The notes: generated by a model not told the origin, from the letters alone. Shown: positions 28,901 through 37,366, counted from the first letter of the stretch. The stretch: 64,000 nucleotides of DNA from an uncultured Flavobacteriales bacterium (GCA_903873905.1 CAIQQJ010000006.1:1-64000); one strand, 5' to 3'. Numbers and translations are program-made.

Positions 28901-29462
28901 ATTTACCTTGAGGATTGCATGTTAATGCTGTTTTTGCAAGCGGATCAATTTGTGCCCAAATGGTTCCATTAAAATACCAAAGTGTTGCATCATCAACAGT
29001 AGCTTGACCATTTTCTATATAATTAAAAGCTAAAGTGATATTGGTATGACCTGTACAATTAATTGTTGGAGATTGGCATCTCATATTTGTTTCTGGAAAC
29101 CAAAAACCCAATCCTCCAGCTAAATAAGATGCACCTTGATCTCCCAAAACGGTTGCATTTGAACCAATGTGCAAAGACGGATCGGTCGCGCCACAAACGG
29201 ATCCACATGCTGGAGGAAGATTTCCACATTCTGAACCCGCAACATACCAAACATTGGGATCAGCGCCGTTTACTCCTGTAGTTGTTGTTGTCCATGCCCC
29301 ATTGGGACCGACATAGGCGCTGGCATTGCAATCAGAAACACAACCATTTTGGAATGCTTCAGTCCAAAATACTTGTGATTGGCCAGTATTACAAATGAAA
29401 AGGCAAAGCAATAAAAAAATGACGGCTGGCCTTAAATGAGAAGTATAGTATCGGTGTTCCAT
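25908..29462 (-). CDS. Large PKD/Ig-repeat surface protein with gliding-motility C-terminal (CHU_C) domain
   Basis: 1184 residues from the ATG of MEHRYYTSHL (upstream codons lead only to a TTG). After the signal peptide comes a jelly-roll-like domain (FWTEAFQNGC to FAVDDIKLS), then a PKD domain (SVCIGTLVNFTDNSTGAPTSW), four near-identical Ig-like repeats of 73 residues, two more PKD domains with a further Ig-like unit, a PKD/Ig pair, and the CHU_C type B T9SS sorting domain (IPSAFSPNGDNVNDILWV to GDVSLVR). It is a T9SS-exported, surface-attached adhesin-like protein of the SprB type, paired with the SprF-like gene downstream. Confidence 0.92.
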   Translation of the reverse strand: MEHRYYTSHLRPAVIFLLLCLFICNTGQSQVFWTEAFQNGCVSDCNASAYVGPNGAWTTTTTGVNGADPNVWYVAGSECGNLPPACGSVCGATDPSLHIGSNATVLGDQGASYLAGGLGFWFPETNMRCQSPTINCTGHTNITLAFNYIENGQATVDDATLWYFNGTIWAQIDPLAKTALTCNPQGKWTAFSILLPASANNNANVKIGFNWTNNDDNVGTDPSFAVDDIKLSTVSAGPPVAAFTASATSVCIGTLVNFTDNSTGAPTSWAWTFPSGTPPTSTVQNPSGVTWAAAGTYTVTLTATNVNGSSNSTVVITVNPTPTVTATASPSPICNGQSSTLTAGGASTYAWMPGSLSGTSVSVSPATTTTYTVTGTSAAGCINTQTVSVIVNPVPTVTATASPTTICVGQSSILTGAGASTYAWMPGSLSGTSVSVSPATTTTYTVTGTSALGCVGTHTVSVTVNPLPTVTVTASPTSICVGQNSTLTGAGASTYAWMPGSLTGTSVSVSPATTTTYTVTGTSAAGCINTQTVSVTVNSLPSVTVTASPTVICVGQNTTLTGAGASTYAWMPGSLSGTSVSVSPATTTTYTVTGTSAAGCINTQTVSVTVNICAGPIAAFTPSSTSVCIGDPVDFTDNSTGAPTSWSWTFPSGTPATATTPNVTGVTWATAGTYTVTLTVTNVNGSTSATQVITVNPAPNVIVTASPTTICIGQFSNLSAAGAATYVWNPGNLTGSAVSVTPIVTTTYTIVGTSAAGCTNTAQVTVVVQACNVPQVSFLATDSTLCVGDCINFTDQSNNSPTSWTWTFAGASTGSSTQQNPTNICYPAAGTYAVTLVATNANGNGTLTKTGYIVVNPPPTANAGPNASICSGQQTTLNGTGGLTYNWMPGNLSGNSVIVTPTTTTTYTLTVTDANGCTATSMVTITVSVCSLPTAALNVSDNMICESSCVNFTDMSTGTPTGWSWSFPGATPATSTLQNPTNICYNTPGNYSVTLISTNAFGSDTIVMNNYMVVGAQNNVDAGAYVTIAIGNSTTLNASGGVGTYSWSPATGLSCTSCQSPLASPTVTTTYTVSYTNAFGCMSTDTVTVDVIIAYSIFIPSAFSPNGDNVNDILWVRGAGIKTLNFVVYDRFGEKVFESSNINDGWDGTFHGKDMNTGIYVWYVNADFYDGTTQTLKGDVSLVR
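27632..28507. repeat. Four tandem 219-bp repeats inside the adhesin gene
   Basis: Unit starts at 27632, 27851, 28070 and 28289 are spaced exactly 219 bp (73 codons). Each encodes one Ig-like domain with CVGQ, GASTYAWMPGSL and TTTTYTVTGTSA. The DNA of the units is also highly similar. Confidence 0.9.
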
Positions 29463-29518
29463 TCTAGAAGTATTGACCACTACCAAAATACGAATAAAAA
29501 CACAGGAAGTTTCGAAAC

Positions 29519-30565
29519 TTAATTCAGATTTATCAAAAACGCCAATACATCTACCCCGTCAGCATAATCGGATGGAAGTGTTAATTGGGAATGACCGAAT
29601 GGAATGACAGATTTAACAATATCCGAATTCCCAATTATGCACTGAATCAGTTCTGAATCAGTTTCCAACTTTTTTGAGATTTCAAGCGTCGAAGAATAGT
29701 TATCATAAAACACAACTCCAGGAGGAGAAGAGATTCCTGCATCTTGCTTTAGCAACAAAAAATTATTATCAAGCAAGGGTATGGATGAAAGCAAATAAAG
29801 TGTTTTGTGGTAATCGTAATTGTTCATGTATTTATTATTGTGCAGCATTTCCTCTCCCCAATAATAAATCGCTTCGAAAAAAAGATTGAAGTTGTAATTT
29901 TCCGGAACAAATAATTTTGTAACGCTTCTACAACCCAATCCGAAATAGCGAAAAATATCATCACCCAAGGCAGCAAGTTCGTCCTTCGTTTCATTGCCTG
30001 TCAATATTGCAATTCCATTCCTATTTTTGCGAATGATATGTGGATATTTTGAAAAATAATGTTCAAAATAACGGGAGGAATTATTACTACCAGTTGCAAT
30101 AATTGCATTCATTCCCCGCAATTGGTTTTCCTCGAAAATAATTCTGTCTGAAAAGCGTGGTTCAATTTCAATGAGTATTTCTCCTATGAGCGGCAGCAAA
30201 ACTTTATCGTCTGAAGGGATTTTTCCAAAAAACTTATTTCCTGAAACCAACACACAACGGAAATCATCGAAGCCAACCAGTGGTATGTTTCCAGCTAGAA
30301 TAACTCCAATGTTTTTGGGTAATGCATTTTCAGGAATGGAATAATTGCCCGTCCATTTTTCAAGCACATCCCTTTTTAATCCCATTGCAAGTGTTTCCAA
30401 ACGGTGACGGACATTTCTCTCAGTATACCATCCATTTCTGTGAATAAGTTCGGAAAACATAGAAAAAAGTTTTTTTCCTGAATTGGTTTTTGAATTGCCT
30501 TCGATAACAAATTCAAATTCCTCACCCAATTTCACAAAAGCATTAATTCGTTCTGAAAGATTCAT
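29519..30565 (-). CDS. LuxC-like acyl-CoA reductase
   Basis: 348 residues of the acyl-CoA reductase (LuxC) family, an ALDH-fold enzyme that makes fatty aldehyde from acyl-CoA. Visible are IGVILAGNIPLVGFDDF near the start of the cofactor domain, AIIATGSNNSSRYF, and the catalytic Cys in YFGLGCRSVTKLFVP. No LuxE-type acyl-protein synthetase is adjacent. It is divergent from a ferredoxin gene, 69 bases away, an arrangement I recall in this phylum. The substrate is unknown. Confidence 0.88.
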   Translation of the reverse strand: MNLSERINAFVKLGEEFEFVIEGNSKTNSGKKLFSMFSELIHRNGWYTERNVRHRLETLAMGLKRDVLEKWTGNYSIPENALPKNIGVILAGNIPLVGFDDFRCVLVSGNKFFGKIPSDDKVLLPLIGEILIEIEPRFSDRIIFEENQLRGMNAIIATGSNNSSRYFEHYFSKYPHIIRKNRNGIAILTGNETKDELAALGDDIFRYFGLGCRSVTKLFVPENYNFNLFFEAIYYWGEEMLHNNKYMNNYDYHKTLYLLSSIPLLDNNFLLLKQDAGISSPPGVVFYDNYSSTLEISKKLETDSELIQCIIGNSDIVKSVIPFGHSQLTLPSDYADGVDVLAFLINLN

Positions 30566-30595
30566 TTTGAAACTATTTCGATTTTATTTTTTTGA

Positions 30596-30603
30596 TAATT
30601 TTG
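30596..30603 (+). promoter_or_regulatory. TAnnTTTG -7 box of the ferredoxin gene
   Basis: TAATTTTG about 31 bases before the ATG. Confidence 0.5.
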
Positions 30604-30634
30604 CCGCAACAAAACTACCAATAAGCAGAAAACT

Positions 30635-30982
30635 ATGGCAATCAAAATCACGGACGAATGCATTAACTGCGGAGCTTGCGAGCCCGAGTGTCCAAATAAT
30701 GCTATTTATGAAGGTGGAAACGAATGGCGTTTCTCCGATGGAACAACCATCAAAGGGCAATTTACTTCCAAAAGCGGAATTAGCGCTGATGCCGATGCTG
30801 CGCAAAATGCGGTAAGCATGGATTTCTATTATATCGTTTCTGACAAATGCACCGAATGTGTAGGATTTCACGATGAACCTCAATGCGCTGCTGTTTGTCC
30901 TGTGGATTGTTGCGTGGATGATGAGAATTGGCGTGAGTCAAAAGAAGAGTTGGCTTCAAAGAAAGCTGCACTTCATGGGTAA
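30635..30982 (+). CDS. 4Fe-4S dicluster ferredoxin
   Basis: 115 residues. The first cluster motif CINCGACEPECP is at residues 9-20; the second half has CTECVGFHDEPQCAAVCP, with the long loop before the third and fourth cysteines seen in YfhL/Alvin-type ferredoxins. A 40-residue insert separates the motifs. A cytoplasmic low-potential electron carrier. It may supply electrons to the divergent acyl-CoA reductase, but that is only an inference from position. A terminator follows. Confidence 0.92.
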   Translation: MAIKITDECINCGACEPECPNNAIYEGGNEWRFSDGTTIKGQFTSKSGISADADAAQNAVSMDFYYIVSDKCTECVGFHDEPQCAAVCPVDCCVDDENWRESKEELASKKAALHG

Positions 30983-31002
30983 TAATTTCACATTAATTAT
31001 GG

Positions 31003-31036
31003 AAATGCCATCTCAGAAATGAAGGTGGCATTTTTC
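31003..31036 (+). terminator. Intrinsic terminator of the ferredoxin gene
   Basis: AAATGCCATCT, 9-base loop, AGGTGGCATTT, then TTCG; the stem includes one T-G pair and the arm runs into a T stretch. Confidence 0.7.
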
Positions 31037-31102
31037 GTCATTGTGAGTATCTTTAGACACTAAAACTTAAAATCCGGCGTTTTTCTTATAGCCACACCGC
31101 CA

Positions 31103-32107
31103 ATGAATCGTCGTTTCCTTTTCCTGCTGTTGCTGCTTCCCTTTGCCGGATTTGGAAAACCCGTTGTCACGAACGAAAAACAATTCATCACATTCGAAGA
31201 TTCATTGAAGAAAGTTGGCCCCACGATGTTCATGGGAACCGATCAGGATAAAATTGCAGCAAATAAAAAATTCACCGATTTATTCAGAAAAGCTCTGAGT
31301 ATAGAAGGCGCTTTTGATTATCCATTCGACTCACTAAAATTCCTGGCTAACCTTTCTTCACCAGATAAAGCAATTCGCATTTTCAATTGGGATATTCCCA
31401 GAAATGATGGATCGTACGTGTATTACGGATTTTTGGTTGTGGATGAATCGAAAAATGCCACCAAGAAAAAAACGGATAAAAATAAAATCACGATTTATGA
31501 TCTTACTGACAAATCGGATGAAATAAAAAACCCTGAATTGTCCATTCTTTCTCCCGACAAATGGTACGGCGCATTGTACTATAAAATCATCTTGACAAAC
31601 GACAAGGATAAAAAATATTACACGCTTCTCGGTTGGGACGGTAATACAAATCAGACTTGGAAAAAAATCATTGATGTAATTTCATTCGGGAAAGATGGCA
31701 AACCTATTTTTGGAGAGAAGCGTTTATTTGTCCGAGGCAAGAGAAGTTCCAACCGTGTCATTTTTGAATTTCGTGCAGAACTTGTGATGGCTTTACGATA
31801 TGAGGACGATAAAAAACGAATTGTTTTTGACCATCTCGCTCCTGAAGTTGGTGGTGCGGAAGGCATGTATCAATTCTACAGCCAGACTTTTGTTTACGAT
31901 TGTTTCAATTGGAAAAAAGGAAAATGGATGATTGAAGAAGACATTGATGCAAGAAACAACAAGACCAAAAAAGATAATGAGTACATCAATCCTCAAGGCG
32001 ATCAAAATCCGGGAGGCAATACTGCGGGAAATGGAAATAAGGATCCAAATGGGCCGCCACCAGGTGCGAAGAAGAAACATCATTTGTTTAAGAGAAGAAA
32101 TCATTAA
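31103..32107 (+). CDS. Conserved exported protein, function unknown
   Basis: 334 residues. The signal peptide (FLFLLLLLPFAGFGKP) is followed by a domain with ITFEDSLKKVG, FNWDIPRNDGSYVYYGFLV and YYTLLGWDGN, a combination I recall from uncharacterised Bacteroidota proteins. The C-terminal 50 residues are Asn/Gly/Pro-rich and end in a Lys/His/Arg-rich tail, so they are probably disordered. No catalytic motif was found. It may be periplasmic. Confidence 0.7.
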   Translation: MNRRFLFLLLLLPFAGFGKPVVTNEKQFITFEDSLKKVGPTMFMGTDQDKIAANKKFTDLFRKALSIEGAFDYPFDSLKFLANLSSPDKAIRIFNWDIPRNDGSYVYYGFLVVDESKNATKKKTDKNKITIYDLTDKSDEIKNPELSILSPDKWYGALYYKIILTNDKDKKYYTLLGWDGNTNQTWKKIIDVISFGKDGKPIFGEKRLFVRGKRSSNRVIFEFRAELVMALRYEDDKKRIVFDHLAPEVGGAEGMYQFYSQTFVYDCFNWKKGKWMIEEDIDARNNKTKKDNEYINPQGDQNPGGNTAGNGNKDPNGPPPGAKKKHHLFKRRNH

Positions 32108-32111
32108 CATT

Positions 32112-32155
32112 GGTGATGAAGTGATGAAGGAATTAAGTGATGAAGTGATTGGGTT
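32112..32155 (+). repeat. Degenerate GTGATNNN octamer repeats
   Basis: GGTGATGAA, GTGATGAAG, AAGTGATGAA and GTGATTGGG follow each other behind the stop codon. The same octamers are found at 33369-33522 and 62517-62540. Confidence 0.55.
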
Positions 32156-32282
32156 ACTCTATAAAAATTCCATTTTATAATTTATTCACATTTCATTTTT
32201 ATGGAAAGTAGCTTGCTTGTTAATCTTTCAGAAAACAAGCATAAACTGCCAATGATGGCGTTTGTGTAAAAAAGCTACTCGT

Positions 32283-33368
32283 ATGAAAAACATGAAAACC
32301 ATCCTGCCGGTCATTGCGATCGCAGGCTTTTTTATTTACAGTTGTGCCTCTTCCGATAAAAATTACACTCAGGAAGCTCCAAAAGCAAATGGCAATTCGG
32401 ATTACACAAGACATGCCGATTCCACTTCGGTTTCCTCTTCATCGCTTTATGCAGATCAAGAAACGGGTGGCAATAAAAATGCAGCGCCAAGCTCATCTTC
32501 CAATGAGGGTTCTGCAAAAGACAATACTGCGGTTGCGCAAACCGAACAAAACAATAATGCCTATCAGAGTTTTTTATACTTGATGAATTCAACTGCCGCC
32601 CGCCCTACTCGACTCGACAGCACGCATCGCTTCGTTAGAACTGCAGCCATAAAATTTCGCGCAAAAAATGTAGCCACATGCTCTTATCGAATTGAGGATT
32701 TAGCAGTGAAATTCGGTGGTTATGTTGCCGATACAAAACTGGAAAGTCAGTTACAAAGTTCATACGAAAAACCCGTAAGCGTGGATTCTTCCTTGCAAAC
32801 GATGCGCTTTATTGTAACCAACACCATCGTACTTCGTGTGCCCGTTGAAAACCTCGACACCACCTTGAAATCGTTGGTGCCAATGGTGGATTATTTGGAT
32901 TATAGAAATGTAAATACAAATGACATTACACTCGATTTGCTTGCAAACAAACTCGCACAAATAAGAATTTTCAATTACAATCACCGCCTTGCACTTGACA
33001 TTGACAACAAGGGAAAACATTTGGATGATGTACAAACGGCAGAACAAAGTATGTTGAATCAACAGGAAAATTCTGACAATGCCCTGATTGAAAATTTGCG
33101 CAAGGATGATCAGGTAAAATACAGCACTGTGACAATTTATCTTTATCAAAAAGAAACCATTCGCCAAGAATTAATTGCTCGAGAAAAAGATGTGGATGAA
33201 TATGAGCCAGGACTTGGCACAAAAATTTGGCAAGCTTTAGGAAGTGGTTGGCATGGATTGCAAGCTATCATTCTTGGAATAACAATTCTATGGCCGCTTT
33301 GGTTGGTTGCTTTGGGAACTTGGTTTTTTGTCCGTTGGTTGGTGAAAAGAAGTAAGAAGGTGAAGTGA
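32283..33368 (+). CDS. DUF4349 domain lipoprotein
   Basis: 361 residues. The ATG at 32283 starts a lipoprotein signal with IAGFFIYSC (lipid Cys 21). A Ser/Asn-rich linker of about 85 residues leads to the DUF4349 domain (FVRTAAIKFRAKNVATCSYRIED, LRVPVENLDTTLKSLVPM, LANKLAQIRIF) with a coiled-coil-like stretch. A C-terminal membrane helix (IILGITILWPLWLVALGTWF) and a basic tail follow. A similar plan is seen in other DUF4349 lipoproteins. Envelope protein; function unknown. Confidence 0.85.
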   Translation: MKNMKTILPVIAIAGFFIYSCASSDKNYTQEAPKANGNSDYTRHADSTSVSSSSLYADQETGGNKNAAPSSSSNEGSAKDNTAVAQTEQNNNAYQSFLYLMNSTAARPTRLDSTHRFVRTAAIKFRAKNVATCSYRIEDLAVKFGGYVADTKLESQLQSSYEKPVSVDSSLQTMRFIVTNTIVLRVPVENLDTTLKSLVPMVDYLDYRNVNTNDITLDLLANKLAQIRIFNYNHRLALDIDNKGKHLDDVQTAEQSMLNQQENSDNALIENLRKDDQVKYSTVTIYLYQKETIRQELIAREKDVDEYEPGLGTKIWQALGSGWHGLQAIILGITILWPLWLVALGTWFFVRWLVKRSKKVK

Positions 33369-33522
33369 GGAAATGATTAGGTGACGGAGTGATTGGGTAA
33401 TTGAGGTAAAACTTGATTACCCTTTTTTTCTGAAAAGATAATTGGTATCCAAGATCCTTAGTTGCCCCTTTTCCCCAATCACTCCATCACTTAATCACCT
33501 AATCACTCAAATTACCCAATTA
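33369..33522. repeat. Inverted pair of GTGATNNN octamer arrays
   Basis: The left arm (about 33371-33406) runs GATTAGGTGACGGAGTGATT; the right arm (about 33472-33522) is its inverse with CCAATCACTCCATCACTTAA. Between them is the terminator of the upstream gene. The arms could fold into one long hairpin. Confidence 0.6.
33395..33429 (+). terminator. Intrinsic terminator of the DUF4349 gene
   Basis: GGGTAAT, a 14-base loop, ATTACCC, then seven T residues. Confidence 0.7.
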
Positions 33523-33619
33523 ACAAAAATTCCAATTTTCTTTACTACAAGTCCTCCATATCACATACAATGATTAATTTCGTCCTCCGAAAATTCTAAC
33601 ACCAAATCCGCAAATAAAA

Positions 33620-34699
33620 ATGACAAACAAGGTTCACAATTTCGCAGCAGGTCCTGGAATTCTTCCTGCTGAAGTTTTGAAACAAGCTTCAGAAGCTTGC
33701 ATCAATTTCGACAATCTCAATCTTTCCCTTCTTGAGATTTCTCATCGCAGCAAAAATTTTGAAGCGGTGATGGATGAATCACGTGCATTGGTGAAAGAAC
33801 TTTTAGGTGTTGGTGATGGTTGGCAAGTATTATTTCTTGGTGGTGGAGCAAGCATGCAATTCGCAATGGTTCCAATGAACTTATTGCGCACAGATGGAAC
33901 TGCTGCTTACGTCAGCACAGGTGTTTGGGCGAATAAGGCGATCAAGGAGGCGAAGATGATTGGCAATACAAAAGTGATTGCAACATCTGAAGACAAGAAT
34001 TACGCATACCTGCCGAAAGGTTATGAAATTCCAACTGACGTTGATTATTTACACGTTACTTCCAACAATACCATCTTCGGAACACAAATGAAATCGTTTC
34101 CGAAAACTTCTGTTCCACTCGTGTGCGACATGTCATCCGATATTTTCAGCAAACCTGTTGATGGAAATCAATTCTCCCTCATTTACGCAGGTGCACAAAA
34201 AAATATGGGACCAGCAGGTTCCACAATGGTGGCTATGCGTGAAGATGCACTTGGGAAGACAGGAAGAAAAATCCTTTCTATGCTCGATTATCAAGTTCAT
34301 ATCAAGGGTGGTTCAATGTACAATACACCTCCTGTATTTCCGATTTACGTTTGTTTGCTTACACTTCGTTGGTTGAAACAAAATGGCGGATTGCAATGGA
34401 TTGAAAAAGTCAACAACGAAAAAGCAGCGATGATGTATGGTGAAATCGATCGCAACTCCTTGTTTGCAGGAACAGTAATTGCCAAGGCAGACCGTTCCAA
34501 TATGAACGCCTGTTTTGTAATGACAAAACCTGAACTCGAACCTGAATTTGACAAGATGTGGAAAGAAGCAAACATCAGCGGTATTCGCGGACACAGAGAT
34601 GTAGGCGGTTATCGCGCATCGATGTATAATGCGCTTCCGCTTTCAAGTGTGCAAGCACTCGTGGAAGTGATGCAAGCGTTTGAGAAAAAGTTTGCGTAG
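33620..34699 (+). CDS. serC: Phosphoserine aminotransferase SerC
   Basis: 359 residues of the class V aminotransferase fold. The start VHNFAAGPGILPAEVLKQA, the substrate-binding EISHRS, and the PLP lysine in YAGAQKNMGPAG (about residue 195) are all in place, with GHRDVGGYRASMYNA near the end. It makes phosphoserine from 3-phosphohydroxypyruvate and glutamate. It is followed by serA and a DUF1015 gene in the same direction, so this is the serine biosynthesis cluster; serB is not in the window. Confidence 0.97.
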   Translation: MTNKVHNFAAGPGILPAEVLKQASEACINFDNLNLSLLEISHRSKNFEAVMDESRALVKELLGVGDGWQVLFLGGGASMQFAMVPMNLLRTDGTAAYVSTGVWANKAIKEAKMIGNTKVIATSEDKNYAYLPKGYEIPTDVDYLHVTSNNTIFGTQMKSFPKTSVPLVCDMSSDIFSKPVDGNQFSLIYAGAQKNMGPAGSTMVAMREDALGKTGRKILSMLDYQVHIKGGSMYNTPPVFPIYVCLLTLRWLKQNGGLQWIEKVNNEKAAMMYGEIDRNSLFAGTVIAKADRSNMNACFVMTKPELEPEFDKMWKEANISGIRGHRDVGGYRASMYNALPLSSVQALVEVMQAFEKKFA

Positions 34700-34803
34700 A
34701 GTTTAAATTTCGAAAAGAGTGTGGTGTGTGCCTTATGCACCAGCTCAGTTTTATTCACAGTGCACAATACACCGAGCACGGAACACATTAAACAAAAAAT
34801 AAA

Positions 34804-35754
34804 ATGTCTAAAAAAATATTAGCCAACGATGGCATCGATGCCAAAGGAAAAGAGTTATTGGAAAAAGCAGGTTACACTGTTGTTACTGATAAAGTGGCTC
34901 AAGATAAATTGGCAATTGAAATCAACGCGCATCACTATGTTGCATTGACAGTTCGTTCTGCAACAAAAGTTCGCAAGGATATCATTGATGCTTGTCCTGG
35001 ATTGAAAGTGATTGGCCGTGGCGGTGTTGGAATGGACAATATCGACGTAGATTATGCAAGGGAAAAAGGTTTGCATGTGATCAATACGCCTGCGGCTTCA
35101 TCACATTCCGTTGCTGAATTGGTCTTCGCACATTTTTTCGGAATGGTTCGTTTTCTTGATGATTCCAATCGCATGATGCCAACAAAAGGTGCTACCGAAT
35201 TTGATACACTCAAGAAAAAATATGCAAAAGGAATTGAGTTGAAAGGAAAAACACTTGGCATTATCGGTTTCGGTCGCATCGGACAGGAAGTTGCAAAAAT
35301 TGGTTTGGGAATCGGAATGAAAATTGCCGCACACGATCCGTTTCTTGCTGAAGCATTAATCGAAATTGATATTCATGGCGTTTCTCCCGTTCGTGTGAAA
35401 ATTGAAACGTTGCCAATGGATAAAGTCCTTGAAGTTTCCGATTTTATTACGCTACACGTACCAGGTGGAAAAGTAATTACCGCTGATCAATTCGCAATCA
35501 TGAAAAATGGTGTTTGTATTGTGAATGCCGCACGTGGTGGCGTTATAGAAGAACACGATTTGATTGAAGCATTGAACTCAGGAAAAGTGGCACATGCAGC
35601 TTTAGATGTTTTTGTCAACGAGCCAACACCAATGAAAGATTTGCTAACCCATGAAAAAATCTCGCTTACGCCACACATCGGAGCTGCAACAGATGAAGCA
35701 CAGGAAAGAATCGGAATTGAATTGGCAGAAAAAATGATCGCAGCACTTTCTTAA
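34804..35754 (+). CDS. serA: D-3-phosphoglycerate dehydrogenase, short form
   Basis: 316 residues, a D-2-hydroxyacid dehydrogenase. The NAD-binding motif GIIGFGRIGQEVAK and the catalytic Arg (NAARGG), Glu (NEPTP) and His (LTPHIGAAT) are visible. There is no C-terminal ACT domain, so serine feedback through ACT is not expected. Its position directly behind serC supports phosphoglycerate as substrate. Confidence 0.92.
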   Translation: MSKKILANDGIDAKGKELLEKAGYTVVTDKVAQDKLAIEINAHHYVALTVRSATKVRKDIIDACPGLKVIGRGGVGMDNIDVDYAREKGLHVINTPAASSHSVAELVFAHFFGMVRFLDDSNRMMPTKGATEFDTLKKKYAKGIELKGKTLGIIGFGRIGQEVAKIGLGIGMKIAAHDPFLAEALIEIDIHGVSPVRVKIETLPMDKVLEVSDFITLHVPGGKVITADQFAIMKNGVCIVNAARGGVIEEHDLIEALNSGKVAHAALDVFVNEPTPMKDLLTHEKISLTPHIGAATDEAQERIGIELAEKMIAALS

Positions 35755-35878
35755 TAGTTGTAAGTTCTGAGTTTTTAGTTCGGAGAATAGAACTGATGAT
35801 TCTGAATTAAATTTCTAATGATCATAACAACAGATTTTAAATTTTTACCATACTAAAAACTATAAACTAAACACTAAA

Positions 35879-37126
35879 ATGGCAATTTTAAAACCTTTTA
35901 AAGGAATACGTCCAAAGCAAGATTTAGTGAAAAACATCGCTTGTCGTCCGTACGATGTGTTGAACGAACAGGAAGCAAGAATCGAAACTAAAGGCGATCC
36001 AAATTCTTTTTATCACGTCATCAAACCCGAAATCGATTTTCCGGACGATCATGATCATTACGCTCCTGAAATTTATGAGAACGGAAAGAACAGCATGATG
36101 CGCATGATCAAGGAAGGAATCTTTTCACAGGATGCAAAAGAGTGCTATTACATTTACGCGCAAACCATGAACGGCAGAAAACAATATGGAATTGTTGGCG
36201 CCGCTTCAGTGGATGATTACACCAACAACGTCATCAAGAAACACGAATTAACACGTCCTGATAAGGAAGAAGATCGCAAGAAACATGTTCGCATCAGCAA
36301 TATGAATTACGAACCGGTATTTTTCGCTTATCCAAATGTTCCTGCACTCGATGCGATTGTGAATGAAGTGGTGAAAGCAACGCCGGAATACGATTTTGTT
36401 TCCGACGACGGAATTGGACATACTTTTTGGGTTGTAAAAGAAGACAACCTCATCAATGGTATTACAAAGGAATTTGCAGGACTGAAATCCACTTACGTTG
36501 CCGACGGTCATCACCGTACTGCAGCAGCGGCTTTGGTTGGAAAAGAACAGAAAGAAAACAATCCGAATCACACAGGAAAAGAGGAATACAATTATTTCTT
36601 AGCCGTACATTTTCCAGACAATCAATTGCAGATCATGGACTACAACCGTGTGATCAAGGATTTGAATGGCAATTCTCCTGAGCAATTGATGGAAAAATTG
36701 AAAACAAATTTCATCATTGAGGAAAAAGGAACTGAAATTTACAAGCCGAATCAATTGCACAATTTCGGAATGTATTTCGATGGAAAATGGTATTCGCTCA
36801 CGTCAAAACCTGGAACTTACAATGATAATGACCCGATCGGAATTTTGGATGTAACCATTCTTTCAGAAAAAATCCTCGCTCCTGTTTTCAATATTGTTGA
36901 TTTGAGAACAGATAAAAGAATTGATTTTGTAGGAGGACTTCGCGGATTAGGTGAATTGAAAAAGCGTGTTGACAGTGGAGAAATGAAAGTTGCCTTTGCA
37001 ATTTATCCAGTAACCATGAAACAATTAATCGACATCGCTGATTCCGGAAAAATCATGCCGCCAAAAACAACTTGGTTCGAACCAAAATTGAGGAGTGGTT
37101 TGGTCGTTCATTCATTGGCAGATTAG
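35879..37126 (+). CDS. DUF1015 family protein
   Basis: 415 residues. The family marks are AILKPFKGIRPKQDLVKNIA, ACRPYDVLNEQEA and the conserved ADGHHRTAAA near residue 207. DUF1015 proteins often sit beside serA and serC in anaerobes and Bacteroidota; the ADGHHR motif suggests an enzyme, and the family has been related to serine metabolism. It is cytoplasmic. One base behind the stop begins a dispersed hairpin element. Confidence 0.92.
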   Translation: MAILKPFKGIRPKQDLVKNIACRPYDVLNEQEARIETKGDPNSFYHVIKPEIDFPDDHDHYAPEIYENGKNSMMRMIKEGIFSQDAKECYYIYAQTMNGRKQYGIVGAASVDDYTNNVIKKHELTRPDKEEDRKKHVRISNMNYEPVFFAYPNVPALDAIVNEVVKATPEYDFVSDDGIGHTFWVVKEDNLINGITKEFAGLKSTYVADGHHRTAAAALVGKEQKENNPNHTGKEEYNYFLAVHFPDNQLQIMDYNRVIKDLNGNSPEQLMEKLKTNFIIEEKGTEIYKPNQLHNFGMYFDGKWYSLTSKPGTYNDNDPIGILDVTILSEKILAPVFNIVDLRTDKRIDFVGGLRGLGELKKRVDSGEMKVAFAIYPVTMKQLIDIADSGKIMPPKTTWFEPKLRSGLVVHSLAD

Positions 37127-37127
37127 G

Positions 37128-37172
37128 CTTCGATACATCCCCACAATTCTGTGGGGAAACTCAGCCTGACAA
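37128..37172 (+). repeat. 3'-end hairpin element, copy 4 (family I)
   Basis: CTTCGATAC, stem TCCCCACA/TGTGGGGA with loop ATTC, then ACTCAGCCTGACAA. It starts one base behind the DUF1015 stop and is the shortest, cleanest copy. Confidence 0.8.
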
Positions 37173-37175
37173 GGA

Positions 37176-37219
37176 ATGAATTCGATATTCAATATTCGGT
37201 GTTCGATATTCGGTGTTCC
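37176..37219. repeat. Short degenerate TTCGATATTC repeats
   Basis: Loosely tandem 9-10-bp words (ATTCGATATTC, AATATTCGGTG, TTCGATATTCGGTG) between family I copy 4 and family II copy C. Confidence 0.5.
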
Positions 37220-37227
37220 TTTTTTGA

Positions 37228-37359
37228 GGGCGTGTCCCCCAACAGTACTGTTGGGGGTCGGGCTTTCCACTTCAAGTCCTCAGCCCATTGGCAAAGTGTT
37301 GTCGGTTCTTCAGAACCGACATAATGGGCTTCCGGGCTTTCCGCTGCAATCCCTCACGC
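37228..37359 (+). repeat. Modular palindromic repeat, copy C (family II)
   Basis: GGGCGTGTCCC, then the perfect palindrome CCCCCAACAG/CTGTTGGGGG (37236-37257), GGTCGGGCTTTCC, CTTCAAGTCCTC, a nested double hairpin (outer GCCCATT/AATGGGC, inner GTCGGTTCT/AGAACCGAC), CGGGCTTTCCG and CTGCAATCCCTCACGC. It is the longest of the three copies. Confidence 0.8.
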
Positions 37360-37366
37360 GAACAAA

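Noticed and set aside
26515-28911. Several open frames on the plus strand opposite the PKD/Ig-repeat gene
   Set aside because: They mirror the codon periodicity and low complexity of the repeat gene; translations are Val/Thr strings without motifs.
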